The notes below the pieces were generated by a model, which saw only the letters and a program-made list of their open reading frames with translations, had not been told where the DNA came from and did no database searches. From positions 1-61,955 of the forward strand of contig CAKZNV010000202.1 of assembly GCA_937132085.1 (NCBI GenBank): a DNA stretch of 61,955 bases, in the 5' to 3' direction. Both the position numbers and the translations under genes were made by a program. Positions 42,469 to 51,616 of the stretch are shown in pieces; positions within the stretch are counted from its first letter, which is position 1, and each line of letters begins with the position of its first letter. The DNA comes from an uncultured Rubritalea sp. (GTDB taxonomy: Bacteria; Verrucomicrobiota; Verrucomicrobiia; Verrucomicrobiales; Akkermansiaceae).

Positions 42469-44442
42469 ATGCGAAAATCATTTTACTTAGTCAGTTGCTT
42501 GCTAATCAATCTGGGTATTTCAAGCCTGTCGGAAGCTTCAGACTTTAGACGAGCACCGTATGTTCAGCTCACAACAGAGGAGTCTGCGACTATAGTTTGG
42601 AGAAATGGCTCAGTAATTAGTGCATCAGTCCGCATTGGAACTAGTGTGGAAAATTTAGATATTGTTTTAAAAGGTTCAAAAATCCTCACTAGGGCAGTAG
42701 GCGAGAAGGATAAATCTGGCCAACCGCTGTGGACAGGAGCAGTGGCTACTATGGCTCCAGCAGATACTGTGCAGTTTGAGGCCACTCTCTCGGGGTTGAA
42801 GCCAGACACGATTTATTATTATGCGATTTATGATGGTGAGAAGAGACTTACTGAGAGTCATGCAAGCTATCATTTCAAGACGCATCCTAAAGTCGGAGAC
42901 AAGGGCGATACTCGTTTCTGGGTTGTAGGTGACTCCGGTCGAGGCAGTATAGAGCAGAGAAAAGTGCATGGCGCTATGATCAAATTCTTAGAGTCCAAGC
43001 CTGGTCCAGTCAGACTCAACGGCTATCTCCATGTCGGTGATATGGCTTACGGTTCTGGTAGAGATAAAGAATTCTCGGATAAGTTTTTTGGTATTTATGA
43101 GCCAACTCTACGCAATACAACCTGCTGGGCATCGATGGGGAATCATGAAGGTTACACAGCTAATGGGAAGACTCAGAAGGGTCCATTTTATGATGCCTAT
43201 GTATTGCCTAAGAAAGCTGAAGCTGGAGGACTGGCTTCAGGCACTGAGGCATACTATTCATTTGATTACGGTAATGTTCACTTCATCTGTCTCAACTCGC
43301 ACGATCTAGATCGTAAGACTTCAGGTGCGATGGCGCAGTGGTTAAAAGCAGATTTAGAGAAAACAAAGGCAGACTGGCTAGTAGCATTCTGGCATCACCC
43401 GGCATACACCAAGGGCTCGCACGATAGTGACAAAGAGCACCAGTTGATCGAGATGCGTGAACACATTATGCCTATTTTAGAATCTGGGGGTATTGACGTG
43501 ATCTACACAGGGCACTCACATATTTATGAAAGAAGCATGCTTATCGATGGAGCGTATCACACACCGAGCATTGCTGAAGGAGTAGTTCTAGATGATGGAG
43601 ATGGAGATCCTAACGGTGACGGGAGTTACAAGAAGAGCGAAGGTCTAAAGCCTAACAATGGCACTGTTCACATCGTTGCTGGTAATGGTGGAACTGGACT
43701 ACGTAAGAGTGGTGATCACGTTCTCATGAGTAAAATCATTCTCAGACATGGCTCTGTAGTGATGGAGACTAAGGGGAATAAGATGTGGATCAACATGGTG
43801 GATTCAGAAGGCGTAAGCCTGGATCTCTGCTGTATCGAAAAAAGCGGGACTGTCGCTAGGAAAGTAGTGATGAACCCGAGAAATCCAGAATTCATAGATC
43901 GTATTGGCGGCACGAAAATCAGACCTGCTAAGCTGCCTAAGAATCACTCTCCAGTCATTGCTCCGCAGTCCGAGTGGGCGTATCTCGCTGGTGAAAACCT
44001 CCATGCAGCTAAGGGCTGGACTGGTCTTAGCTTCGATGATTCACAGTGGAAAAAAGGCAAAGCTGGATTTGGCTATTCAGATAAGGATGACAATACGATC
44101 CTCGATATGCGTAAGAAGTTCACCGCTGTTTACATTAGAAAAGAATTTGAGATCAATAACTTAGAAGACATTAAAAAGCTGGGTCTAGCGATACGATATG
44201 ATGATGGATTCATCGCCTACATCAATGGAGTAGAAGTTCTGCGTAGAGAGATTGATCTCGGTAACGGAGCAAACGTCAAAGGCGTCCACAGTCATGAGGC
44301 TAATTCGATCGAATTTTACAAGCTAGCGGCTCACAAGAAACTCTTCAAAAAGGGCAAAAATGTCATCGCTATCGAAGGGCATAATAACGCTCTGCTTAGT
44401 TCAGATTTTAGTTTAGATCCATTCCTTACAATCGAGAAGTAA
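42469..44442 (+). CDS. Secreted purple-acid-phosphatase-like metallophosphoesterase
   Basis: The 657-residue exported protein has a Sec signal cleaved near SEA-SDF. An N-terminal fibronectin-III-like domain (about 25-125) has the PAP pattern APYVQLTTEESATIVWR. The metallophosphoesterase domain (about 145-420) has the five metal blocks GDSGRGS, GDMAY, GNHEGY, WHHPAYTKGSHDS and YTGHSHIYER. A C-terminal beta-sandwich of about 150 residues follows (KGKAGFGYSD...YIRKEFEI...YINGVEVLRREID). It probably releases phosphate from organic esters outside the cytoplasmic membrane. The stop overlaps the start of the TPR gene. Confidence 0.9.
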   Translation: MRKSFYLVSCLLINLGISSLSEASDFRRAPYVQLTTEESATIVWRNGSVISASVRIGTSVENLDIVLKGSKILTRAVGEKDKSGQPLWTGAVATMAPADTVQFEATLSGLKPDTIYYYAIYDGEKRLTESHASYHFKTHPKVGDKGDTRFWVVGDSGRGSIEQRKVHGAMIKFLESKPGPVRLNGYLHVGDMAYGSGRDKEFSDKFFGIYEPTLRNTTCWASMGNHEGYTANGKTQKGPFYDAYVLPKKAEAGGLASGTEAYYSFDYGNVHFICLNSHDLDRKTSGAMAQWLKADLEKTKADWLVAFWHHPAYTKGSHDSDKEHQLIEMREHIMPILESGGIDVIYTGHSHIYERSMLIDGAYHTPSIAEGVVLDDGDGDPNGDGSYKKSEGLKPNNGTVHIVAGNGGTGLRKSGDHVLMSKIILRHGSVVMETKGNKMWINMVDSEGVSLDLCCIEKSGTVARKVVMNPRNPEFIDRIGGTKIRPAKLPKNHSPVIAPQSEWAYLAGENLHAAKGWTGLSFDDSQWKKGKAGFGYSDKDDNTILDMRKKFTAVYIRKEFEINNLEDIKKLGLAIRYDDGFIAYINGVEVLRREIDLGNGANVKGVHSHEANSIEFYKLAAHKKLFKKGKNVIAIEGHNNALLSSDFSLDPFLTIEK

Positions 44443-45347
44443 TGCTTAATCGGCTCATCATCATTTGTGGTCTCCTCATGCCTCAGCTTTATGCGCATGA
44501 GGATCCGCATGATGTTATTCATGAGCTGACGCATCAGATCAAGAAAGGCGAAAACCTCGAAGATCTCTATATGAAGAGGGCTCTAGAGCATCGCTCGCTA
44601 GGCCATCTCAAATCAGCAAAAAATGATCTACTCAAGGTAACAAAGCTCAACCCTAAGCAATTCTATGCATGGCTAAAGCTTGCAGAAATAGAGCAAGATG
44701 TAGCAGCCGCGTTAGAGTATATTAAACAGGCTGATCTAGTTGTGAAGTCTCCTGAAAATAAAGCCTTGGTAAACATTAGCTATGCTGAGCATTATTATAA
44801 GCTGGGTTCTGAAAAAGCTGAAATGTTGGCACTTAAGCACTGCAACGTCGCTCTGTCTCACAGAGAAGACAAATTCAACGACACCGAGTTAGTTCTCTTC
44901 AAGGCGCACATTCTACACTGCCTAGGTCAGTTCAAGGAGAGAGCTAGTTTCCTCACTGAAGCCAGTAAGAAGAATGGTAGTATCGTGATCAGAAATAAGC
45001 AAATCGACGGACTTATTGATAGCGGATCGATTGATGAAGTCACTCCGATCATTAAAGCGGAAATTGAAAGCTCCCGTTTCACTAGTTCGTGGAAAATCCG
45101 CCTAGCTAAGTGCATGATTGCAAGCGATCAAGATCTTACCAAAATTTTAAACGAAGCGATTGTAGAAATAAATCAACGCTTCAATCCCGCTAAGCCAGAC
45201 ACGACTTTACTCCTAGACAGGGCCGTAGCAAATGCTCTTCTCGGTAAACTAGATGAAGCAAAAAAAGACCTGAAGTCAGCTGAGCTGACAAGTCATGATC
45301 AATTATTGATCAGAGAGATAAGGGACTCGCTTATAAGGGGGAAGTAG
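44442..45347 (+). CDS. Exported TPR-repeat protein
   Basis: The 301-residue protein has a short signal (cleavage near LYAHED) and helix pairs typical of tetratricopeptide repeats, such as LYMKRALEHRSLGHLKSAKNDLLKVTKLNP and the terminal LLDRAVANALLGKLDEAKKDLKSAEL. It starts at the last base of the phosphatase stop codon (TAATG), so the two are coupled. It may serve as a partner or assembly factor for the phosphatase. A His/Asp-rich stretch (HEDPHDVIHELTH) follows the signal peptide and might bind metal. Confidence 0.8.
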   Translation: MLNRLIIICGLLMPQLYAHEDPHDVIHELTHQIKKGENLEDLYMKRALEHRSLGHLKSAKNDLLKVTKLNPKQFYAWLKLAEIEQDVAAALEYIKQADLVVKSPENKALVNISYAEHYYKLGSEKAEMLALKHCNVALSHREDKFNDTELVLFKAHILHCLGQFKERASFLTEASKKNGSIVIRNKQIDGLIDSGSIDEVTPIIKAEIESSRFTSSWKIRLAKCMIASDQDLTKILNEAIVEINQRFNPAKPDTTLLLDRAVANALLGKLDEAKKDLKSAELTSHDQLLIREIRDSLIRGK

Positions 45348-45505
45348 AAGTGAATTACGTCTCAGTGTGAGGTGTATTGCTTATTCGTTTTGGCTAGTTA
45401 TTGAATTTGGGCTGACGAATAAAAACGCAATTGTTATACAGATGTTTTAGATGGTCTGATAAATATGATTGATTTTCATTTTGGTCTTCTTTACATGCCT
45501 TCATT

Positions 45506-48500
45506 ATGAACAAATTCATTCTTCCGATACTAGCTATCATTTTAGCTCTTAATACTCTAGGGGTTGCAAAACCGACACTAGGTAGAGAGGTTGTCTTTAC
45601 TCAACCTAGTGGTATCGAAGTCAAGCTAGTGGTGATTGGTAATAATTACTATGCTAGGACAGAAACCCTTGATGGTTATACGGTGGTTTATCTACCAGGT
45701 AAGAATGCTTATTTTTATGCTCGGCTGAATGAGCAAAAAGATGGCTTGGTAGCGACAGAGCTACAAGTGGGTATTGATGAGCCAGTGGGACTGGAAAAAC
45801 ACCAAAGATTATCTGTAAAAAAGCGTTCAACTAAAGAGAGAAATGCGAGGCAAAAAAAGAATCTCCAGCATACTGAGAGAAACGAACGTTGGAAAGCAAA
45901 GCTAGAGGGAGCTAAAAACCGTCGTTTAAATAAACTAGAGAAAATGCTTAAAAAGTCTGCAGTTCCTAAGCTATCTGATTTGCAAGAAAATGCTGCTGAA
46001 GGGGATGGGGCAGATGCGGAACCTAATGATGTTCCAGCTCCAAATACAGCACCTGTAAATGGAAATAAAGTGGGTCTTACGATTCTGGCACAGTTTCCTG
46101 ATGACCCAGCTACTCCAGCAGCAGATCCTATTAATTTCCCTGCCAGCGTTGCTAAGATGGAGCGCTTCTGTAACGAAGTTGGCTATAACGATGATGGCAA
46201 TACAGGCTCGGTGAGAGATTACTTTTTTGACCAATCAGAAGGCGCTCTCACCTACACAATGAAGGTGACTGAATTCGTGACTTTGCCACAGCCTAGAAAT
46301 TATTACAATTTTAGTGATTATCCTGCTAACACCACACTCCGTGATAGTGGAGAGGCTGGTAACTTACTTATCAAAGATGCTATTGGTGTGCTGAATGCTG
46401 AGGGCTTTAACTTTGATGGTCTGACAGTTGAGGGTGGTGATGTGCGCTCTACTAATGTGTTTTTTGCAGGTCCTAGCTCAGGAGTCTGGAGTGAAGGATT
46501 ATGGCCTCACCAATGGGGTATGTATAGAGAACCACAACAGGATGTTACAGTTGATGGAGTTACTAGAGATATCCATGAATACCAGATTACTAATCTAAGT
46601 AATGCTGCAGCAGAAATAGGAACATTCATCCATGAGTCTGGGCATCTATTATTAGACTACCCAGACCTATACGATACCAATGGAGGATCTACTGGTCTAG
46701 GTAGACATGCTCTGATGTCGTCTGGAAACTTTAGTAACAGCGAGAAAACACCTTCACCGATTAATCTCTACCTTAAAGATGTAGTGGGTTGGGCTAATAT
46801 TACTGACATTTTATCGACACAATACTTGAATACCACATTAGCTTCTACAGGAAATGTGGGCTATCGATACACTAACCCTAACAACGCAAATGAGTTTTTC
46901 GTTATTGAGAATAGAGGGTTCACTGCTGGAGGGAATGCGACAGATAGATGGGCGCAGTATGTTCCTGATAAGGGAATTATGATTTGGCATGTGGATGAAG
47001 GTGTGTCTCATAACCAAAATGAGCAGATGACTGCAGCTCAGCATTATCATGTCTCTCTTGAGCAGCAGGACGGCTTGTTTGAGCTAGAAAATGATGCTAG
47101 TGGAGATTCTTCAGATTTATATGATAATAATAGTAACGCTTTTAATGATACTAGCCTACCAGATGCAAAATGGTGGAGTGGCACAGCGTCAGGGATTCAG
47201 GTCAAAGTAAATAGCTCTCCTAGTAACCTAATGAGTGTGGAATTTGGTGTGGATGGGATTACTGTGTTATCGCCAAACGGAGGTGAATTGGTAGACGTAG
47301 ATGGTTCTACTACGATTACTTGGCAGGGAAACATCGTGGGTAACGTTAAAATAGATCTTTATAAAGGTGGCGTATTCCAGGAGACACTCTCGGCGAATGA
47401 AGCAAATGATGGATCCTATACATGGACATTAAATGGGGCGTATGCTCTAGGTGAAGATTACACGATCCGCATTACTAGTGTGGATGATAATACAGAACAT
47501 GATACGAGTGATGCAGTGTTTTCTATAGCATCTGAGCACTTTGTCGCTAATGGAGTGATGCCAGCTGGGTGGACGCAGTCTGCTGGTAGTAATGCAGGCT
47601 GGATTGTCTCTTCTACTGAGTCAACCGAGGGGGCGCACAGTCTGACTAATGCGGACATCGGCGATAGTCAAAAAGCAGAGGTAGAATTTACGGCGACAAT
47701 CGTGGCTGGCAATGTGACATTCGATGCTAAAGTAGACTCTGAGCAGAGGTATGATTTTCTTCGCTTCTACATAGATGGAGTAGAGCAAAACCTCAATGCG
47801 GCAGACACAAGTCAAAATGGACTGTCTGGCTCTGTGGCTTGGGCGAACTACTCGTTCCCAGTAGCGGCAGGGACTCACACCTTCAAGTGGAGCTACATAA
47901 AGGATAACTCTCAGTCAAATGGAGCAGATGCAGCATGGATAGACAATGTGTTGCTACCGAAGGAGGAACTCACTCTTACCGCTCCTAATGGCGGTGAATC
48001 GATCGATAAAGATAGTAAAACTTCGATCAAATGGCAGGGGAGTATCTCAGGTAATGTCAAAATAGATCTTTATAAGGGAGGTGCATTTGATCAGACGCTT
48101 GCTAGCAATGAAGCCAATGATGGCTCTTACACATGGAATTTAAATGGGGCGCATCCTGTAGGAACAGATTACACTATCCGTATTTCCAGCATGAATGATG
48201 GAGCGCTCTTCGACACGAGTGATGCAGACTTTTCTATTACTACTGAGCTCTTTGTCGCAGGTGGTGTAGTGCCAGCTGGATGGACTCAGTCGGCTGGTAG
48301 TAATGCTGGATGGATTGTTGATACTCCAGAGGCGTCCGAGGGCATCTATAGTCTGAAGAATGCTGACATTGATGACTCCCAAAAGGCCGATATAGAATTC
48401 TCAAGGAATACAGTAGCTGGCAATGTGACATTTGATGCTAAGGTGGATTCGGAGTCTGGCTTTGATTTTCTCCGTTTCTATATAGATGGAGTGGAGCAAG

Positions 48501-49072
48501 ACTTAGATACAGCAAGCGCAACACGAAAAGGAATCTCTGGTTCAGTGGACTGGACGGGCTACACGTTCCCAGTGACAGCAGGCGATCACACATTCAAGTG
48601 GAGCTATACTAAAGATGGTTCTGTCTCAAATGGGGCTGATACAGCATGGATAGATAACGCAGTAATTCCAGCCGCAGGCATTGTAGGGATAACACTATGG
48701 AAGGATGACAACTTCACAGGAAATGACCCTGCTGTAGTAGGTGACTCAGCAGATCCAGATGGTGATGGCATCACTAATCTCATGGAATACGCCTTGGGCT
48801 TGGACCCTAACCAAGCAAATTTAAGCACTGGAATCAAAGTGGAAATGGTGGGTAACACACTTTCCATCATCTATCCTAAGAACACTGATGCAACGGACGT
48901 CACTTGGACATTACAGAGCTCTCCAGATCTAGGCCCAGATAACTGGGAACCATACCAGGGAACAGAGTCAAAAATGGGTAGCGAAGGTAAGGTGGACATG
49001 ATGAAAGCATCGAAGACTCTAGGAGCTGGAGAGGCGTTCCATTTCATGCGTGTGAAGATAGAACTCAAGTAG
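45506..49072 (+). CDS. Secreted M6-family metalloprotease with duplicated C-terminal modules
   Basis: The 1,188-residue paralogue of the protease at 33955 has a signal peptide (cleavage near GVA-KP) and a matching propeptide and basic linker. The M6 domain carries HESGH (His376) and YPDLYDTNG. It then has two copies of a 237-residue unit: a Kre9/KNH-like PNGGE sandwich followed by a carbohydrate-binding-like sandwich (VPAGWTQSAGSNAGWIV...WIDN). The DNA period is 711 bp (47321 to 48032). The 33955 protein has one such unit and a LamG domain instead. A DPDGDGITNLMEYALGLDP repeat leads to the common C-terminal module. Confidence 0.88.
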   Translation: MNKFILPILAIILALNTLGVAKPTLGREVVFTQPSGIEVKLVVIGNNYYARTETLDGYTVVYLPGKNAYFYARLNEQKDGLVATELQVGIDEPVGLEKHQRLSVKKRSTKERNARQKKNLQHTERNERWKAKLEGAKNRRLNKLEKMLKKSAVPKLSDLQENAAEGDGADAEPNDVPAPNTAPVNGNKVGLTILAQFPDDPATPAADPINFPASVAKMERFCNEVGYNDDGNTGSVRDYFFDQSEGALTYTMKVTEFVTLPQPRNYYNFSDYPANTTLRDSGEAGNLLIKDAIGVLNAEGFNFDGLTVEGGDVRSTNVFFAGPSSGVWSEGLWPHQWGMYREPQQDVTVDGVTRDIHEYQITNLSNAAAEIGTFIHESGHLLLDYPDLYDTNGGSTGLGRHALMSSGNFSNSEKTPSPINLYLKDVVGWANITDILSTQYLNTTLASTGNVGYRYTNPNNANEFFVIENRGFTAGGNATDRWAQYVPDKGIMIWHVDEGVSHNQNEQMTAAQHYHVSLEQQDGLFELENDASGDSSDLYDNNSNAFNDTSLPDAKWWSGTASGIQVKVNSSPSNLMSVEFGVDGITVLSPNGGELVDVDGSTTITWQGNIVGNVKIDLYKGGVFQETLSANEANDGSYTWTLNGAYALGEDYTIRITSVDDNTEHDTSDAVFSIASEHFVANGVMPAGWTQSAGSNAGWIVSSTESTEGAHSLTNADIGDSQKAEVEFTATIVAGNVTFDAKVDSEQRYDFLRFYIDGVEQNLNAADTSQNGLSGSVAWANYSFPVAAGTHTFKWSYIKDNSQSNGADAAWIDNVLLPKEELTLTAPNGGESIDKDSKTSIKWQGSISGNVKIDLYKGGAFDQTLASNEANDGSYTWNLNGAHPVGTDYTIRISSMNDGALFDTSDADFSITTELFVAGGVVPAGWTQSAGSNAGWIVDTPEASEGIYSLKNADIDDSQKADIEFSRNTVAGNVTFDAKVDSESGFDFLRFYIDGVEQDLDTASATRKGISGSVDWTGYTFPVTAGDHTFKWSYTKDGSVSNGADTAWIDNAVIPAAGIVGITLWKDDNFTGNDPAVVGDSADPDGDGITNLMEYALGLDPNQANLSTGIKVEMVGNTLSIIYPKNTDATDVTWTLQSSPDLGPDNWEPYQGTESKMGSEGKVDMMKASKTLGAGEAFHFMRVKIELK
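47255..48670 (+). repeat. 711-bp in-frame tandem duplication within protease gene
   Basis: Two consecutive units encode the same 237-residue pair of modules. Long words are conserved at DNA level (AAAATAGATCTTTATAA, CAGCATGGATAGA), with substitutions spread throughout. The second copy is diverged but fully open. Confidence 0.9.
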
Positions 49073-49134
49073 AGCTCTTTCACTCAAATCTAACATTTCT
49101 TCGAATACTTAGGTAACGTTTTAGGTCTCAGATT

Positions 49135-49158
49135 GGTAATAAGTGAAGTATTATTACC
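49135..49158. promoter_or_regulatory. Hairpin directly before the GH16 start codon
   Basis: GGTAATAA and TTATTACC pair as an exact 8-bp stem around 8 bases, ending one base before the ATG at 49160. In RNA it would cover the ribosome-binding region. In DNA it may be an operator. Confidence 0.5.
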
Positions 49159-49159
49159 T

Positions 49160-50110
49160 ATGAAATCTAAAATTATCATCGCTATAACTGCGGCTGCTTT
49201 ACTCAGCCAATGTGAGAAACAGCAGCAGAGTGTCGAAGCTCCAGATCAAACTACGCCTCAAGTTCAGCTACAAACTTTGGCTCCAGCCTCGCCCTACGAA
49301 GGGATGTCACTGGTGTGGCGAGATGAGTTCGATGGAGCTGAGTTAGATCGCACTAAGTGGACAGTCATGGATCGCTATGCGAGTCCTAAGAAGACACACC
49401 TCTATTTCCGTGATCACCGAGATAATGTGCGGGTAGAAGACGGTAAGCTCATTCTCCAAGCTCATTATGTGCAGTTACCAAACCCACAAAAAGGCAAAGC
49501 CTGGAAACCCTCATTAGAGAAGGATAAGCGCTTCACTCAAAATTCAATTCCAGTCACTTCTGGCCGAGTCCAAACAGCCGATAAAAAGAATAATCTGGCC
49601 TCCTGGAAATATGGACGGATCGATGTGCGAGCGAAACTTTCTCCAGTCCATGGCACCCATGCTGCGATCTGGACCATGGGATCAGACTTCTTTGACATTA
49701 ACTGGCCACGTGCTGGAGAGATCGATATTCTGGAGCACCTCGGGAGAAGTCCTGATGCATCTTGGAATGTCATTCACAAAGGCGATGCGAAAGGCAAAGA
49801 CTCTACAGTGAATAACAATGGCAAAAAGCCGTTCCCAGGTAAGTCTCTTGCTGACGGGAAATTTCATACTTTTTCTGTGGTTTGGAATGAGAAGGAAATA
49901 GTCTGGTTCTGTGACAACGTAGAGACCTACCGTTTTGATGTGACGAGTGCGGACGTTCGTTATGATATTAAAGGTAAGGCCTACGGAAATCCGTTTAAGA
50001 CAGCTCACTTTTTGATTCTTGATCTTACGATCGGGGGCTGGGGTGGTCCATGGAGTAACAAAGAACTCCCAGCCACGTTTGAAATCGACTACGTAAGAGT
50101 CTACCAATAG
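49160..50110 (+). CDS. Glycoside hydrolase family 16 lipoprotein
   Basis: The 316-residue enzyme has a lipobox (LLSQC) and a GH16 jelly-roll domain (about 50-316). The catalytic motif is E-I-D-I-L-E (GEIDILEHLG), with nucleophile and acid/base Glu residues flanking the Asp. Other family landmarks are WRDEFDGAELDRTKW, YGRIDVRAKL, HTFSVVWNEKEIVWFCDN and FEIDYVRVYQ. GH16 enzymes cut beta-1,3- or 1,3-1,4-glucans (laminarin), agar or carrageenan; the subfamily is not resolved here, although laminarinase-like motifs dominate. ATG 49160 is chosen because the upstream extension lacks a signal peptide. Confidence 0.93.
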   Translation: MKSKIIIAITAAALLSQCEKQQQSVEAPDQTTPQVQLQTLAPASPYEGMSLVWRDEFDGAELDRTKWTVMDRYASPKKTHLYFRDHRDNVRVEDGKLILQAHYVQLPNPQKGKAWKPSLEKDKRFTQNSIPVTSGRVQTADKKNNLASWKYGRIDVRAKLSPVHGTHAAIWTMGSDFFDINWPRAGEIDILEHLGRSPDASWNVIHKGDAKGKDSTVNNNGKKPFPGKSLADGKFHTFSVVWNEKEIVWFCDNVETYRFDVTSADVRYDIKGKAYGNPFKTAHFLILDLTIGGWGGPWSNKELPATFEIDYVRVYQ

Positions 50111-50225
50111 CTTGCTTTACGCATAACAAAGCAATGGGATTGTGCGCTCAACTGATGAAGATAAAGCGAGAAAGTGTCGTTTTTGACAGAGTTGGCACAG
50201 TTATTGCTTTTAGTGATCATAGATT

Positions 50226-50969
50226 ATGAAAAAAATAACATACACATTATTGGCAGGTGCTGCTCTCTCAAGCTCACATCTGATGGCAGGAAACGAAGTA
50301 GTTCAAGCTCCTGCAGAGGATCCAGCTTTCGCACTAGACATCGGTGCTGGCTACAACACGAAGTATATCTGGAGAGGACTAGATCTAGGTAACGACATGG
50401 TAGAGCTCAGCGCAGAAGTGACTGGAGCTTATGCTGGTCTCGACCTAACAGCGGGTGCTTGGTATGCACACGTGTCTGATCAGGTATCTGGTGCTCCTAA
50501 AGGAGAGTTAGATCTCTACTTTGATGCTAGCAAGGATCTCGGATTCGCTACTGCTAGCGTAGGATACATTTTCTACCACTTCGCTAACAGCTCATCTGCA
50601 GCTGAAGATGCTCAGGAGATTTACTTTGGACTCAGTAAGGACATCGCAGGATTCTCTACTAGCCTCAAATACTTCTGGGACATCGAGACTGATAACCAAG
50701 GTTACTCAGAGCTAGCGATTGAAAAAGAAATCACCATTCCTATGAGCAGCTACACCGTGGATGCAGGAGTGACTGTTGGTTACCTAGTAGAAGAAGGTGC
50801 TCTCTCTCACATCACTGGAAAAGTATCTAAAAGCTTCAGCCTATGCAGCGGTGTCACAGCGACTCCATATGTAGCCTACACAGTTGAGCTAGACGATCTT
50901 GAGCGTAACTACGGAACATCTGAGCAGAACGAGTTTTTTGCAGGTGTAGCTCTCGGTTACAGCTTCTAA
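50226..50969 (+). CDS. TorF-family outer-membrane barrel protein
   Basis: The 247-residue exported protein has a signal peptide (cleavage near LMA-GN). Its beta-strand pattern starts DIGAGYNTKYIWRGLDLGND, the landmark of the TorF/Gcw_chp putative porin family, and ends VALGYSF. There are about 10-12 strands. The substrate is unknown; some members respond to nitrogen or metal status. It stands alone, with a hairpin between it and the convergent L,D-transpeptidase gene. Confidence 0.85.
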   Translation: MKKITYTLLAGAALSSSHLMAGNEVVQAPAEDPAFALDIGAGYNTKYIWRGLDLGNDMVELSAEVTGAYAGLDLTAGAWYAHVSDQVSGAPKGELDLYFDASKDLGFATASVGYIFYHFANSSSAAEDAQEIYFGLSKDIAGFSTSLKYFWDIETDNQGYSELAIEKEITIPMSSYTVDAGVTVGYLVEEGALSHITGKVSKSFSLCSGVTATPYVAYTVELDDLERNYGTSEQNEFFAGVALGYSF

Positions 50970-51003
50970 ACGATTAGAAAATAATAATTTACGCAATAGC
51001 AAT

Positions 51004-51034
51004 GGAGGGGTGTTAGTTTATTCTAGCATCCCTC
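51004..51034. terminator. Hairpin between convergent genes
   Basis: The stem GGAGGGGTGTTAG / CTAGCATCCCTC has a G-U pair and a short loop. It lies between the TorF-like gene and the L,D-transpeptidase gene. Its T-tract is weak, so it may act as a bidirectional block rather than a classical terminator. Confidence 0.5.
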
Positions 51035-51047
51035 TTGCTGTGTCTGG

Positions 51048-51515
51048 CTATAGACTGATCTTCACCTTAGTCCCCTCAGGCACTCGATCATAAAAATCGA
51101 TAATATCATCATTGAGCATTCGAATACAGCCACAGGATGCTGGTGTGCCAATGAGATTTTCTTGATTAGTCCCGTGGATGTAGATGTAGCGTGATTTGGT
51201 GTTGGTGTTGTCTGTATCTACTCCATCGAGCCAGAGAATTCTTGTCAGAACGTGATCCTTGTCATCTGCCTGCTCCACATCATAGACGCCTACTGGCTGG
51301 CGCCCTACGAACATCGTCATTGGGGCTGCTCCATCGCCATGCTTTTCTGATACGATGAAATTACCCAACGGAGTGCAATAAGAGCCTTCCTCTGCTCCTG
51401 TGCCATTCGCTGCGCTGGAAACCGGGTAGCTATGCACGAAGCCATATTCGTCTGTCAGTTTCATCGATTGCTTCGCTATCGAGACTTCTATATAGGGTGA
51501 ATTTTCTGTATTCAT
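51048..51515 (-). CDS. L,D-transpeptidase (YkuD domain), atypical active site
   Basis: The 155-residue protein consists of one YkuD catalytic domain. The conserved His is in YIYIHGTNQE and the catalytic Cys in TPASCGCIRM. The usual signature is S-H-G-C; here the second position is Cys, giving SCGCIRM, so two thiols sit next to each other. No signal peptide or membrane anchor is visible, which is odd for an enzyme that cross-links or attaches to peptidoglycan; it may use a non-classical route or be anchored by a partner. It is divergent from parA. Confidence 0.85.
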   Translation of the reverse strand: MNTENSPYIEVSIAKQSMKLTDEYGFVHSYPVSSAANGTGAEEGSYCTPLGNFIVSEKHGDGAAPMTMFVGRQPVGVYDVEQADDKDHVLTRILWLDGVDTDNTNTKSRYIYIHGTNQENLIGTPASCGCIRMLNDDIIDFYDRVPEGTKVKISL

Positions 51516-51616
51516 GGATCAATACCAGCTTGTCGCCTTGTTGCTAATTTGTCAAATGATGCTGATAGTGAAATTTTGCGTGTTTTTCTGAAAATACCGA
51601 CTAGAAATAGAAGCGT

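Noticed and set aside
49682-50107. 141-residue minus-strand frame
   Set aside because: It is antisense to the GH16 catalytic domain and has no recognisable features.
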